From Pseudomonadota bacterium (GTDB lineage Bacteria; Pseudomonadota; Alphaproteobacteria; Micropepsales; Micropepsaceae), in contig JACQDN010000077.1 in NCBI GenBank assembly GCA_016201105.1, positions 1 through 50,499 on the forward strand: a DNA stretch of 50,499 bases, given 5' to 3'. Position numbers and translations under genes: made by a program. Shown piece after piece: positions 16,632-24,920 of this stretch; position 1 is the stretch's first letter; every line of letters starts with the position of its first letter. The notes under the pieces are model-generated. The model saw only the letters and a program-made list of their open reading frames with translations. It was not told the origin of the DNA and did no database searches.

Positions 16632-17057
16632 ATGCCCGTTCCTGTTGTCGGCGTGGCAGGCGTGGTGTGGGACGGGGCCGGCCGGTTCCTGCTGATCCGT
16701 CGCACCAAGGAGCCCCGCCTGGGGCAATGGAGCCTGCCGGGCGGCAAAGTTGAATTCGGGGAAAGCCTCGAGGCCGCCGTTCTGCGCGAGGTGCTGGAAG
16801 AAACCTCGCTCACTTGCCAGATCGTCGGGCTGATCGGGGTGGCGGAGACCATCCGCGATGCGGGCGCCGGCGCCGCCGATTCCCACTTCGTCCTGATCGA
16901 CTACACCTTGCGGGTTCTTTCAGGAGACGCGACCGCCGGTTCCGATGCCGCCGACCCCACCTGGTTCGACTACGCCGAGCTATCCAAGATTCCGATGTGG
17001 GAAGAAATGCGCCGCATCATCGAAAAGAGCGCGCGCGAGCATGTGAAGCCGATCTAG
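16632..17057 (+). CDS. NUDIX hydrolase
   Basis: 141 aa from ATG 16632, with AGGAGG 6 bases upstream (an upstream in-frame ATG at 16578 has none). The Nudix box is G-x5-E-x7-REVLEE: GGKVEFGESLEAAVLREVLEE at residues about 37-57. The surrounding sequence (VVGVAGVVWDGAGRFLLIRR) is typical of small ADP-ribose/NADH pyrophosphatase-like members; the substrate is not determinable. The stop codon shares CTAG (17054-17057) with the stop of the convergent gene. Confidence 0.93.
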   Translation: MPVPVVGVAGVVWDGAGRFLLIRRTKEPRLGQWSLPGGKVEFGESLEAAVLREVLEETSLTCQIVGLIGVAETIRDAGAGAADSHFVLIDYTLRVLSGDATAGSDAADPTWFDYAELSKIPMWEEMRRIIEKSAREHVKPI

Positions 17058-17515
17058 CCGAAGAAAAATCGCGACAACCACGAGCGCCGCGGCTGACGTT
17101 TCATTCGACCGATCTCCACGCCTATGGGATCAAGCTTCCCCGGAGCCGCGGCTTGCTGGGGATGTTGTGAAATGGCATGCGTCTTCACTTCGCCGCTCTT
17201 GGCGAGCGTGAATGACTGCATGGCGAAGCTCGAGGACATCGGCGGCATTTTCGCGATGCTGTTGCGCTCCGTCAGCGGACCGATGCCCTGGGTCATGAAT
17301 TGACGCGCCCAGATTTCGTCGGGACTGATCAACGTGGAACAACGATCGGGGTCCGTGCACACTTTCGAGTTGTCCAACGGCTGGCCATGCGCCGAACGGG
17401 CAATCGCGGCGAAGCGCGCGGCTCCTTCCGAGAGCGACCGATAGACCGTCTTCTCGGGAAGCAGCGGGGCGGCTTTCGCAACTTTTTTTCTTTTCCAGAA
17501 CATCGTCGTTCCCAT
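17054..17515 (-). CDS. Protein of unknown function coupled to a proteasome-like gene
   Basis: 153 aa from ATG 17515, which shares its A with the TGA stop of the upstream gene (TGATG), so the two are translationally coupled. Both ends are very basic (MFWKRKKVAK at the start, RMKRQPRRSWLSRFFFG at the end). The middle holds a VCTDPDRCSTLISPDEIW segment with two Cys and a long polar stretch. No signal peptide or TM helix. I do not recognise a family. Coupling to the Ntn-hydrolase-like gene suggests a partner, substrate or adaptor, which is inference only. Confidence 0.72.
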   Translation of the reverse strand: MGTTMFWKRKKVAKAAPLLPEKTVYRSLSEGAARFAAIARSAHGQPLDNSKVCTDPDRCSTLISPDEIWARQFMTQGIGPLTERNSIAKMPPMSSSFAMQSFTLAKSGEVKTHAISQHPQQAAAPGKLDPIGVEIGRMKRQPRRSWLSRFFFG

Positions 17516-18759
17516 CAACTCTTGAGCTGTGACCACTGAAAGCCGCCATCGCGGCTAATGACGGCCACGTCGATCGCGCCGCCGACGGTTTCCTTCTGCG
17601 CCATGATACGCTTTTTGAAGACGTTGAGGCTCACCAATTCGCGCGCGGTTTCCGCGAGCTCCTGGCGCCCGGCGATTTCCAGCACCCTGAGGATCGGATT
17701 GATGAAGGCGTGCTGTTGGTATTGCGAAATGGCGTGGTGGAAGGCGAGGAAATATTGCGGCACGAGCTGCTGCTGGAACTGGGCGCGCACATTCTCGCGC
17801 GCGGCCGGGTCGGCGTCGGGAAACGCGCCGATCACCTGATCCACCAGCCCGTGCATCAGCATGCGGAAGCCGCCATAGAGCCGGCGCTCCAGGTTGAAAT
17901 CGATCCCGCGGATGAAGGCGTTGGTGACTTCGCTGTCGGCGAAGACGCGGATCTTGGAACGCACTTCGGTATCGATGGCGTCCACCGTCACTTCAGCGCG
18001 CTTCAAGATGCCGTCGACGATCGCCGAGCCGAAGTAAGTGACGACTGAGGGATAGCGCTCTTCCGAGCCGAAGCCGGCGAACACCAAGCCCGTCACATCT
18101 TCCAGGAACAAATCCTTCACCACCGCGAAGACCGCGATATCCTTCAACCGCGCTAGGGCCTCTTGGGAGATGCCGAAGGGCGCGAAACCGTATTGGATCA
18201 ACTCGTCCGCGGCGGCGCCATATTGCGTGGCGATCTTTTGAGCGAAGCCTTGCGGAAAACAGGAAAGGTCGCCGCGCGGACTGCCGTCATCCTTGAACTG
18301 ATAGTCGCGCCAGATCCGTTCGATCGCCATCTCCAAAGCGGCGATCTCGTTTCCGCCTTGCCCGGCCTCGCCGGTGTTGTGGAAGAACTCGGCGAGTTCG
18401 AGAATGTACCGATAGACAGAAGCAAGCAGGCGTTTGTATTCGTCCTGATAGCGCGCGCGGGGGAAAAACTCTTCGAGATGGTCGAGCATGCCGGCGAAGT
18501 TCGCGGCGTAGTCGCGCACCCGTGCAAAGCTCTTGCCCCTCGCCTTCTTCTGATAGTGCTCGATCAGATGGTCCCAGGGATGCCCCATCACGTCGGCAAC
18601 GCCGAAGAACATCAGGCCGATCGGCTGGCCGTTGATCAGGTTGAAGAGCTTCTTCTGGTCGTTGCGCACCACGACCGCGCCGCCGCCGATCAGCGTGACC
18701 GCGGAATCGGCGGCAAGCGCCACCGCACGCTGGTTCATCACCGCGATCTCGGAAGTCAT
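17515..18759 (-). CDS. Proteasome/HslV-like Ntn-hydrolase family candidate
   Basis: 414 aa. The start MTSEIAVMNQRAVALAADSAVT followed by KKLFNL and PIGLMFFGVAD has the strand pattern of proteasome beta / HslV subunits. If the initiator Met is removed, Thr2 becomes N-terminal. Asp18 is then at position 17, exactly the Thr1-Asp17 spacing of HslV, and Lys36/37 fall near the Lys33 position with about three extra residues. The remaining ~340 residues are mostly helical, far longer than HslV (~175 aa) or Anbu (~245 aa). No HslU or other ATPase is nearby. Enzymatic activity is inferred only. An unknown gene follows with a TGATG overlap. Confidence 0.72.
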   Translation of the reverse strand: MTSEIAVMNQRAVALAADSAVTLIGGGAVVVRNDQKKLFNLINGQPIGLMFFGVADVMGHPWDHLIEHYQKKARGKSFARVRDYAANFAGMLDHLEEFFPRARYQDEYKRLLASVYRYILELAEFFHNTGEAGQGGNEIAALEMAIERIWRDYQFKDDGSPRGDLSCFPQGFAQKIATQYGAAADELIQYGFAPFGISQEALARLKDIAVFAVVKDLFLEDVTGLVFAGFGSEERYPSVVTYFGSAIVDGILKRAEVTVDAIDTEVRSKIRVFADSEVTNAFIRGIDFNLERRLYGGFRMLMHGLVDQVIGAFPDADPAARENVRAQFQQQLVPQYFLAFHHAISQYQQHAFINPILRVLEIAGRQELAETARELVSLNVFKKRIMAQKETVGGAIDVAVISRDGGFQWSQLKS

Positions 18760-18931
18760 CCCAAAGAACCCTCTACCTGGCCCTCTGCACGCGAGGCCTG
18801 CCCAGCCCCGCAGAATGTCATAGCCCCGTGAGGAATGGGAGGCGCCTTCAGCGGGATGGTTACGGGCCTACGTTGCCGCGGGCCTACCCCATCTTTAGGA
18901 TTTCTGTCACCAAACCTTACGGGGCGTTTTG

Positions 18932-19708
18932 ATGTACAAACCCTTCGATCTCAGCGGAAAAGTGGCCCTCGTCACGGGCGGCAATGGCGGCATCGGGCTC
19001 GGCATGGCCGAGGCGATGGCGCAGGCCGGTGCCGATCTCGTGATCTGGGGCACCAACGAAAAAAAGAACGCGGACGCGAAGGCGAAGCTTTCGCGCCACG
19101 GCAAGCGTGTGGCGACGCGCCGGGTTGACGTCTCCCAAGAGAACGAAGTGGTCGAGGGCATGAAGGCCGCGATCGCCGAGATGGGGCGGCTGGACTGCGT
19201 GGTCGCCAATTCCGGAATCGGCGGAGGCGCACCGCTCACCGAACTCACCACCGAACTCTTCCGCAAGGTACACGGCGTGAATGAGGAAGGCGTGTTCTGG
19301 ACGTTTCGCGAAGCGGCCAAGCACATGATCGAGCGCGCCAAGAACGGCGATGCCAATGGATCGCTGGTCGTCGTTGCGAGCACCGCCGGCATCGAAGGCG
19401 CGGCACGCAATTCCGCATACGGCGCCTCCAAGGGTGCGGTGATGTCGATGGCGCGCGCGCTTGCTGTCGAGCTTGCGCGCTACGGCGTTCGCGTCAATTC
19501 GATCGCGCCGGGATGGATCGCGACCGACATGACGGCGGGCGCGCAAAACAGTCCCGCGTTCACCGAAAAAGTGCTGCCGCGCGTGCCGGCGCGGCGCTGG
19601 GGCAAGCCGGAAGATTTCGGAGGCATTGCCGTCTATCTGGCGAGCGATGCCTCGGCCTATCACACCGGCGAAGCCTTCGTGATCGACGGCGGATACACAA
19701 AATTCTAG
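18932..19708 (+). CDS. SDR-family oxidoreductase (FabG-like)
   Basis: 258 aa from ATG 18932. The full classical SDR set is present: TGGNGGIG, VANSG, the Ser in VVVASTAG, YGASK, and IAPGWIATDM. The C-terminal GEAFVIDGGY is typical of 3-oxoacyl-ACP-reductase-like and sugar or alcohol dehydrogenases of this family. The substrate cannot be assigned. It stands alone, 172 bases from the divergent proteasome-like gene, and no recognised operator was seen in that gap. Confidence 0.93.
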   Translation: MYKPFDLSGKVALVTGGNGGIGLGMAEAMAQAGADLVIWGTNEKKNADAKAKLSRHGKRVATRRVDVSQENEVVEGMKAAIAEMGRLDCVVANSGIGGGAPLTELTTELFRKVHGVNEEGVFWTFREAAKHMIERAKNGDANGSLVVVASTAGIEGAARNSAYGASKGAVMSMARALAVELARYGVRVNSIAPGWIATDMTAGAQNSPAFTEKVLPRVPARRWGKPEDFGGIAVYLASDASAYHTGEAFVIDGGYTKF

Positions 19709-19756
19709 CCGCCAGAGTCGATCACGTTTTTGTCCGCTGTATTGGGGACTTAGGAG

Positions 19757-20185
19757 CTATTCCCCATCGAATTCGAAGCCGAGGATTTCGCCCTCCATCG
19801 GCTTGCCGCCGGTTGTGGAATAGAGCGCGACGGCGGCTTCGTTGTCGGGTGAGGTCAGCACCCAAGCCTGCTTGCAGCCGCGCCCGCGACCGATCTCCAG
19901 CAGCGCCTTGACGACGGCCGTGCCGACGCCGCGGCGGCGATGGGCGGGCGCGACACCGACTTCGTTGATGAAAAGTTCGCGCGGCTTGTCGGGGTGGATG
20001 TAATCAACGCCCGACGCGAAGCCGATGACGGTGCCGTATTCGACGGCGACGACGATGTGGTGATGCGGATCGGCGAGGAATTCGCGCGTCAGCGCCGGAT
20101 CGATGGGATTGTCGAAGACGTCCTGCTCCACGCGCGAAAGCACGTGCGCCTCGCCCGCTTTCAGAATCCTGATCTCGAAAGCCAT
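19757..20185 (-). CDS. GNAT-family N-acetyltransferase
   Basis: 142 aa, the normal length of one GNAT domain. The acetyl-CoA binding motif A is INEVGVAPAHRRRGVGTAVVKALL, with RRRGVG as the pyrophosphate loop. The later DNEAAVALYSTTGG matches motif B. It resembles AAC(3)/RimI-like members, but the acceptor substrate is unknown. Its 5' region holds a strong hairpin-plus-T terminator and a separate palindrome (20211-20272) on the same strand, which could control its expression. Confidence 0.9.
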   Translation of the reverse strand: MAFEIRILKAGEAHVLSRVEQDVFDNPIDPALTREFLADPHHHIVVAVEYGTVIGFASGVDYIHPDKPRELFINEVGVAPAHRRRGVGTAVVKALLEIGRGRGCKQAWVLTSPDNEAAVALYSTTGGKPMEGEILGFEFDGE

Positions 20186-20210
20186 TCTGGTTCGTGCGGT
20201 GCATTAATCC

Positions 20211-20236
20211 GTGTACGGACAACATGCTCCGTACAC
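20211..20236. promoter_or_regulatory. 9-bp inverted repeat upstream of the GNAT gene
   Basis: GTGTACGGA (20211-20219), 8-base spacer, TCCGTACAC (20228-20236), a perfect inverted repeat. It lies 26 bases upstream of the GNAT start codon and next to the leftward terminator. It could be a protein-binding operator or an RNA hairpin in the GNAT leader. Confidence 0.5.
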
Positions 20237-20272
20237 AAACAAAAATGGGATGCCCGCCCGGCGGACATCCCA
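20237..20272 (-). terminator. Intrinsic terminator on the minus strand, upstream of the GNAT gene
   Basis: On the minus strand TGGGATGTCCGC pairs with GCGGGCATCCCA: a 12-bp stem with one G-U pair and a three-base loop. It is followed by TTTTTGTTTG. It lies between the divergent hsp70-like and GNAT genes, so it cannot end any gene visible here. It may attenuate GNAT transcription, block read-through from upstream, or be the last trace of a lost gene. Confidence 0.7.
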
Positions 20273-20369
20273 CGATGTGGCGTCAGCATAAAAGCAAAGA
20301 AACAGACTGGCAAGCCCACCAAATGCGTAATAGATGAGTTCCCCTTGGCGGTGCGGGTAGGGGAATTTC

Positions 20370-21623
20370 ATGGCGGCGTGCGGGCTCGATTTCGGCACTT
20401 CCAATTCTGCGGTCGGGGTCATGCGCGCGGGCGCGCCGACGCTGGCGCCGGTCGAGCGCGACGCCACGCTCATTCCCTCGGCCATCTTCTTCGACTTCGA
20501 ACAGCACGGCCGCATCCTGTTCGGTCGCCACGCGATCGAGACCTATATCGGCCAGCACGAAGGCCGGCTGATGCGCGCGCTCAAGACCATCCTCGGCTCA
20601 CCCCTGATCGACGAGGCGACCGCCGTGGGACGCAGGCGCATTCCTCTGACTGAAGTGGTCGAGATTTTCATCCGCGAACTGAAAGGCCGCGCTGAAACCT
20701 TTCTGGGCGAGGAGATCGCTCAAGTTGTCCACGGCCGCCCCGTGCGCTTCGTCGACGGCGACGACGCGGCGGACGCCAAAGCGCAGAGCGTGCTGGAAGC
20801 GATCGCCAAACGGGTCGGCTTCAAGGACGTCTCGTTCGAATTCGAACCCATCGCGGCGGCCTATCACTACGAGGAAACCGTCGCCCGGGAAGAGCTCGTG
20901 CTGGTCGCCGATATCGGCGGCGGCACCTCGGATTTTTCCGTCATCCGCGTCGGTCCCGCCCTCAAGCTCAAACCCGATCGCCGCGACGACATTCTCTCCT
21001 ACAAAGGCGCGCGCATCGGCGGCACGGATTTCGATACGCTGCTCAGCCTGGAAGCGGTGATGCCACTGCTGGGCCTGGGCACGCAGCTGCGCGACAAGGA
21101 CCTGCCGATGCCGAAGGCCAGCTATTTCGAGCTGGCGACTTGGTCGATGATCAACTTCGTTTACACCTACAAGACCGAGCGTCAAACGCGCGAATTGTTG
21201 GCGCAGTCGCTGGAGCCGCAGAGGGTTTCGCGCCTCTTGAAGACCATCCGCAAACATCTCGGCCACCGCATCGCCTTTGCTGTCGAAGACGCCAAAATCG
21301 CGCTCAGCGAAGACGAGAGGCACCGCATGATGCTCGATTTTCTCGAAGGTGGACTGTTCGCGGACGCCACACGCGGCGGATTTGAGAAAGCGATCCACGA
21401 GAAGACGAGACGGCTGACGGATGTTGCCGGAAAATGCGTGACCGATGCCGGGATAAAGCCGGACGCGATCCAGACGATTTTCTATACTGGGGGATCGAGC
21501 CTCGTTCCTGCAGTGCGAAAAGCAATTGCCGCAGCGGCACCGCACGCGCGCCCTGCTACGGGATCGGACTTTCTTTCCGTGGCGTTAGGTTTGACGCGCG
21601 AAGCGGGAAGGAGGTTTTCATAG
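20370..21623 (+). CDS. Hsp70-family protein, YegD-like
   Basis: 417 aa: an actin-like ATPase domain without the canonical DnaK substrate-binding domain. The phosphate loops are GLDFGTSNSAVGV (residues about 5-17) and VADIGGGTSDFSVI, with the FEPIAAAYHYEE connecting motif and IFYTGGSSLVPAVRKAI as the adenosine motif. This size and motif set is that of E. coli YegD, an atypical chaperone of unclear role. The ATG at 20370 follows GGGGA. R2 begins 4 bases after its stop and probably forms its 3' end. Confidence 0.94.
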   Translation: MAACGLDFGTSNSAVGVMRAGAPTLAPVERDATLIPSAIFFDFEQHGRILFGRHAIETYIGQHEGRLMRALKTILGSPLIDEATAVGRRRIPLTEVVEIFIRELKGRAETFLGEEIAQVVHGRPVRFVDGDDAADAKAQSVLEAIAKRVGFKDVSFEFEPIAAAYHYEETVAREELVLVADIGGGTSDFSVIRVGPALKLKPDRRDDILSYKGARIGGTDFDTLLSLEAVMPLLGLGTQLRDKDLPMPKASYFELATWSMINFVYTYKTERQTRELLAQSLEPQRVSRLLKTIRKHLGHRIAFAVEDAKIALSEDERHRMMLDFLEGGLFADATRGGFEKAIHEKTRRLTDVAGKCVTDAGIKPDAIQTIFYTGGSSLVPAVRKAIAAAAPHARPATGSDFLSVALGLTREAGRRFS

Positions 21624-21626
21624 GGC

Positions 21627-21755
21627 CAACCCTCCCTTGGGAGGGTCGAAAATTTGCGAAGCAAATTTCGGGGAGGACGCGGAAGGGAATAACTCGTCCA
21701 CATCCTCCCCGAAAAAATCCTTCGGATTTTTTCGACCCTCCCGAGGGAGGGTTGA
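21627..21755. repeat. Palindromic 3'-UTR repeat R2 (family B)
   Basis: Outer arms are CAACCCTCCC ... GGGAGGGTTG. Each end also forms a local hairpin (ACCCTCCC/GGGAGGGT). The inner hairpins are CGAAAATTTGC/GCAAATTTCG on the left and CGAAAAAATCC/GGATTTTTTCG on the right, and GGGGAGGA pairs with TCCTCCCC in the centre. It sits 4 bases after the hsp70-like stop and 37 bases before the nitronate monooxygenase start. Confidence 0.9.
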
Positions 21756-21791
21756 GATACACTGTCGCAAAACATCATCCGAGGACACGCC

Positions 21792-22775
21792 ATGACCATC
21801 CGCACGCCGCTTTGCGATCTCTTGGGCATCGACTATCCGATCATGCTTGCGGGCATGGGCGGCGTGTCTTACGCCGAATTGTGCGCCGCCGTTTCTGAAG
21901 CAGGCGGCTTCGGGACGCTCGGTATGGCGGGGCGTTCGCTTGGCGAGATCAAGGAAGAGATCAAGAAGGTTCGTGGTCTGACGAACAAACCGTTCGGCGT
22001 CGATCTGTTGGCGGCGGTTCCGGAATCTTTGGAGCGGGCGGCGGATGCGATCATCGAAGGCGGCGCCAAGGCGTTCATCTCCGGCCTTGGCGTGCCGCCG
22101 CCTCATCTGGTGAAGAAATTCCATGACGCCGGATTGAAGGTAATGAACGTCGCGGGCGCGGTGAGACACGCCAAAGCGGCGGAAGCGGGAAAGCTCGACG
22201 CCGTCATCGCCCAGGGCACCGAAGCCGGCGGTCACACCGGTAAAATCGCGGGGCTCGCGCTCATTCCCCAAGTGGTCGATGCGGTGAAAATTCCGGTGAT
22301 TGCAGCCGGCTCCATCGTCGATGGACGCGGGCTCGCGGCGGCGCTGGCGCTTGGCGCGCAAGGCGCGTGGATAGGCACGCGCTTCATCGCCTCCACCGAG
22401 GCCCATGCCGGGGGCATGTACAAGCAGGTGATCGTGGAAGCGAGCGACGAAGACACCGTCATCACCCGCTCCTATTCCGGCAAGCCGATGCGCGTGCACC
22501 AGAACGAATGGACCAAGGATTGGGAAAGCCGGCCACAGGATATCCAGAAATTTCCGGCGCAGGCGGCGATGTCGCACCAGGCCGGCGTCATGGGCGGCAT
22601 CGGTGGACAGATCGAAGGTCTCGACATCACGCGCTCCGCTTTCGCCATGGGCCAAGGCGCGGGCGGCGTGCACGAGGTGAAGTCGGCAAAGGAGATCGTG
22701 CGCGAGATCGCGGCGGAAGCCGAAGAGGTGATCGCGCGGATGGCAAAGCTGGTGCGGGTAGAGGTGCGAGTTTAG
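21792..22775 (+). CDS. Nitronate monooxygenase / 2-nitropropane dioxygenase family
   Basis: 327 aa FMN-binding TIM barrel. Motifs: DYPIMLAGMGGVS at the N-terminus, IAQGTEAGGHTGKIAG with the catalytic His region, IPVIAAGSIVDGRGLAAALALGAQGAWIGTRF as the phosphate-binding C-terminal half. The start ATG has GAGG 7 bases upstream. The family oxidises alkyl nitronates using FMN and O2; some members act on acyl-CoA, so the physiological substrate is uncertain. Confidence 0.94.
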   Translation: MTIRTPLCDLLGIDYPIMLAGMGGVSYAELCAAVSEAGGFGTLGMAGRSLGEIKEEIKKVRGLTNKPFGVDLLAAVPESLERAADAIIEGGAKAFISGLGVPPPHLVKKFHDAGLKVMNVAGAVRHAKAAEAGKLDAVIAQGTEAGGHTGKIAGLALIPQVVDAVKIPVIAAGSIVDGRGLAAALALGAQGAWIGTRFIASTEAHAGGMYKQVIVEASDEDTVITRSYSGKPMRVHQNEWTKDWESRPQDIQKFPAQAAMSHQAGVMGGIGGQIEGLDITRSAFAMGQGAGGVHEVKSAKEIVREIAAEAEEVIARMAKLVRVEVRV

Positions 22776-22800
22776 CTGTTTCGCAAATCATAAATCCGAT

Positions 22801-22987
22801 TGTCACCCCCGGCGAGCATCGGCCGCGAAGCGGACGATACGAGGTCAAGGGGGCCCAGGTGATCGGGAATACTCGTTCTCAAAAGTAACGCGTTGAGTGA
22901 GTTCGTCGAGACCGGAGCGGCGTGATCGCCTGGGCCCCCTTGACCTCGTACAACGCGCAATGCGCGTTGCACTCGCCGGGGGTGACA
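22801..22987. repeat. Large cruciform-like inverted repeat (element D)
   Basis: Outer arms: TGTCACCCCCGGCGAG (22801-22816) and CTCGCCGGGGGTGACA (22972-22987), a perfect 16-bp pair. Inner arms: 22838-22864 and 22924-22950 pair over 27 bases with one mismatch and carry GAGGTCAAGGGGGCCCAGG. Side hairpins sit between outer and inner arms on each side: ATCGGCCGCGAAGCGGACGAT on the left, CAACGCGCAATGCGCGTTG on the right. The centre (about 60 bases) is unpaired. It lies between two convergent stops (22775 and 23022). Confidence 0.92.
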
Positions 22988-23021
22988 GCGCATTTATTAA
23001 TTTGCACTCAAAACGAGCGCT

Positions 23022-23684
23022 TCATACCAAATGGAACATCTTCGTCGCGGCGTGGATCAGCACTGCGATGCCGAAGGCCGACACCGCAATCCCCGACAGA
23101 TGATTGATCGCCCTCATGCGCGCCGCATCGATGCGGGCGTGGAAGAGGCCGATGATGGTGGTGAGCGTGAACCACCATAGCGTCGAACCTGCGACCACGC
23201 CGCCGACGACGATGGTGGCTTCCAGAAAACTCACATCCTCGCCGGTCAAGCCGCCGAGGCCCGCGAACAGCGCCGCGAAGCCGAACAGCGTGGCGGGATT
23301 GGTGATGGTGAGCAGAAAGGTGGATACAATCGCGCGCGCCAGCGTGGCGGCGGCGCTGTCCTGCACTTTCTCTTTCTCGGCTTGCTGCGACGGCAACGGC
23401 TCGGTCGCATAGGTGCGTATGCCGAATACCAGCAACAAGGTGCCGCCCGCGATCTGCAAGACGATCGAGTAGCCCTCGATGAGCTGGGCGATGGCCGTCA
23501 GGCCGAACGCGGTCACCACGGCAAAGACCCCGTCGCCGAGCGCGGCGCCCAGGCCGGAGAAGAATCCGTTGATCGGGCCGAACGCCAGCGTGCGGCGGAT
23601 GCAGATGAGATTCACCGGCCCGATGGGCGCGGCCACGATGATGCCGATCACCACCCCCGCTAAGACCAGAAAAAGATAATCCAT
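23022..23684 (-). CDS. LysE-family translocator
   Basis: 220 aa from ATG 23684. Six hydrophobic helices are predicted. The N-terminal APIGPVNLICIRRTLAFGPINGFFSGLGAALGDGVFA is the LysE/RhtB signature, with TITNPATLFGFAALFAGLG in the fourth helix region. The family exports amino acids or related small molecules. It follows the acuI-like gene by 23 bases on the same strand, so the two are probably co-transcribed. Confidence 0.93.
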   Translation of the reverse strand: MDYLFLVLAGVVIGIIVAAPIGPVNLICIRRTLAFGPINGFFSGLGAALGDGVFAVVTAFGLTAIAQLIEGYSIVLQIAGGTLLLVFGIRTYATEPLPSQQAEKEKVQDSAAATLARAIVSTFLLTITNPATLFGFAALFAGLGGLTGEDVSFLEATIVVGGVVAGSTLWWFTLTTIIGLFHARIDAARMRAINHLSGIAVSAFGIAVLIHAATKMFHLV

Positions 23685-23707
23685 GCCCTGGGTCGCGCTT
23701 TCGCGGG

Positions 23708-24700
23708 TTATCGGCTGATGTCGACGACCAGCCGGCCGCGCACTTTGCCGGCGAGGATATCGCCCGCAGCTGCACGTACGCCGGAAAGGCCAATGGTGTG
23801 AGTCATTTTGGCGAGTTTCTTCACGTCCAGGTCCCGCGCGAGCCGTTCCCACGCCTGCAGCCGGCGGGCTTTTCGCATGTAAACGGATTCGATGCCAAGC
23901 AGCGAGACGCCGCGCAGGATGAAGGGGGCCACGGTGGTCGGCAGATCGAGGCCTTGTGCCAGGCCGCAGGCCGCCACTGCACCGCCGTATTGGGTGGAGG
24001 AAATCACATTGGCTAACGTCTTGGAGCCGACGCTGTCCACCGCGCCCGCCCAGCGCTCCTTGCCCAGCATGCGGGGCTCCGCGGCGAGTTCGCTGCGCGC
24101 AACGATCTCGGCGGCGCCGAGCTCCTTGAGATACGCCTCTTCCTCCACCCGCCCGGTGGACGCGATCACGCGGTAACCAAGCTTGGCAAGAATGGCGATG
24201 GCGACGGAGCCGACGCCGCCGGATGCGCCGGTCACCACAACCGGACCTTTGTCCGGCGTGATGCCCGCATCTTCCAACGCGAGGATCGAGAGCATCGAGG
24301 TATATCCGGCGGTTCCGATTGCCATCGCTTCGGCGGCGCTGAACGCCTTGGGCAACGGCACCAGCCAATCGCCCTTCACGCGCGCGAGTTCGGAATAGCC
24401 GCCGTAATGGGTTTCGCTGAGGCCGAAACCGTTCAGCAGAACTTTGTCGCCCGGTTTAAAACCGGTATGCGACGACTGTTCGACGACGCCCGCCAGATCG
24501 ATGCCGGGGATCATCGGAAATTTGCGCACCACGGGCGAGCGGCCGGTGATCGCCAAACCGTCCTTGTAGTTCACCGTGGAATGCGAAACCGCAACGGTCA
24601 CATCGCCGTCCATCAGATCGGCGGGCGTCAGGATGGCGTCTTCCACCGTCTGCGTGTCGCCATCCTTCCTGATGAGAACGGCCTTGAAGCGATCTTTCAT
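23708..24700 (-). CDS. acuI: Acrylyl-CoA reductase-like MDR oxidoreductase (AcuI/YhdH family)
   Basis: 330 aa zinc-independent medium-chain reductase. The start MKDRFKAVLIRKDGD, VNYKDGLAITGRSPVVRKFPMIPGIDLAG, GTAGYTSMLSILALE and the nucleotide-binding VVVTGASGGVGSVAIAIL closely follow the YhdH/AcuI pattern. AcuI reduces acrylyl-CoA to propionyl-CoA with NADPH in DMSP and propanoid metabolism. Here the neighbours (LysE, Usg) give no support for a DMSP pathway, so the symbol names the family, not a proven pathway. Confidence 0.88.
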   Translation of the reverse strand: MKDRFKAVLIRKDGDTQTVEDAILTPADLMDGDVTVAVSHSTVNYKDGLAITGRSPVVRKFPMIPGIDLAGVVEQSSHTGFKPGDKVLLNGFGLSETHYGGYSELARVKGDWLVPLPKAFSAAEAMAIGTAGYTSMLSILALEDAGITPDKGPVVVTGASGGVGSVAIAILAKLGYRVIASTGRVEEEAYLKELGAAEIVARSELAAEPRMLGKERWAGAVDSVGSKTLANVISSTQYGGAVAACGLAQGLDLPTTVAPFILRGVSLLGIESVYMRKARRLQAWERLARDLDVKKLAKMTHTIGLSGVRAAAGDILAGKVRGRLVVDISR

Positions 24701-24920
24701 TTGAGTTTCCGGGGCATTGGCACTTCCAGTTGTTGAGTGCTGCTAATTTGCGTGACCTGCAGGGCACAGGAATTCACCAGATACGTCAAGGACTAAAGGA
24801 ATCGGTCTTGTTGCCTTCGTCAAGTCTCGACAACGCCACAAACGCCCCGCAAGCTTTTCCTAACAACATAAGCGCAGGATGGAAACCAGGAAGGCTAGGG
24901 GCGTTCACAGAGGGAGTGTC

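Noticed and set aside
23684..24368. N-terminal extension of the LysE gene (448 codons in total)
   Set aside because: The extra part runs antisense-like through acuI in another frame; LysE proteins start at MDYLFLV, matching ATG 23684.
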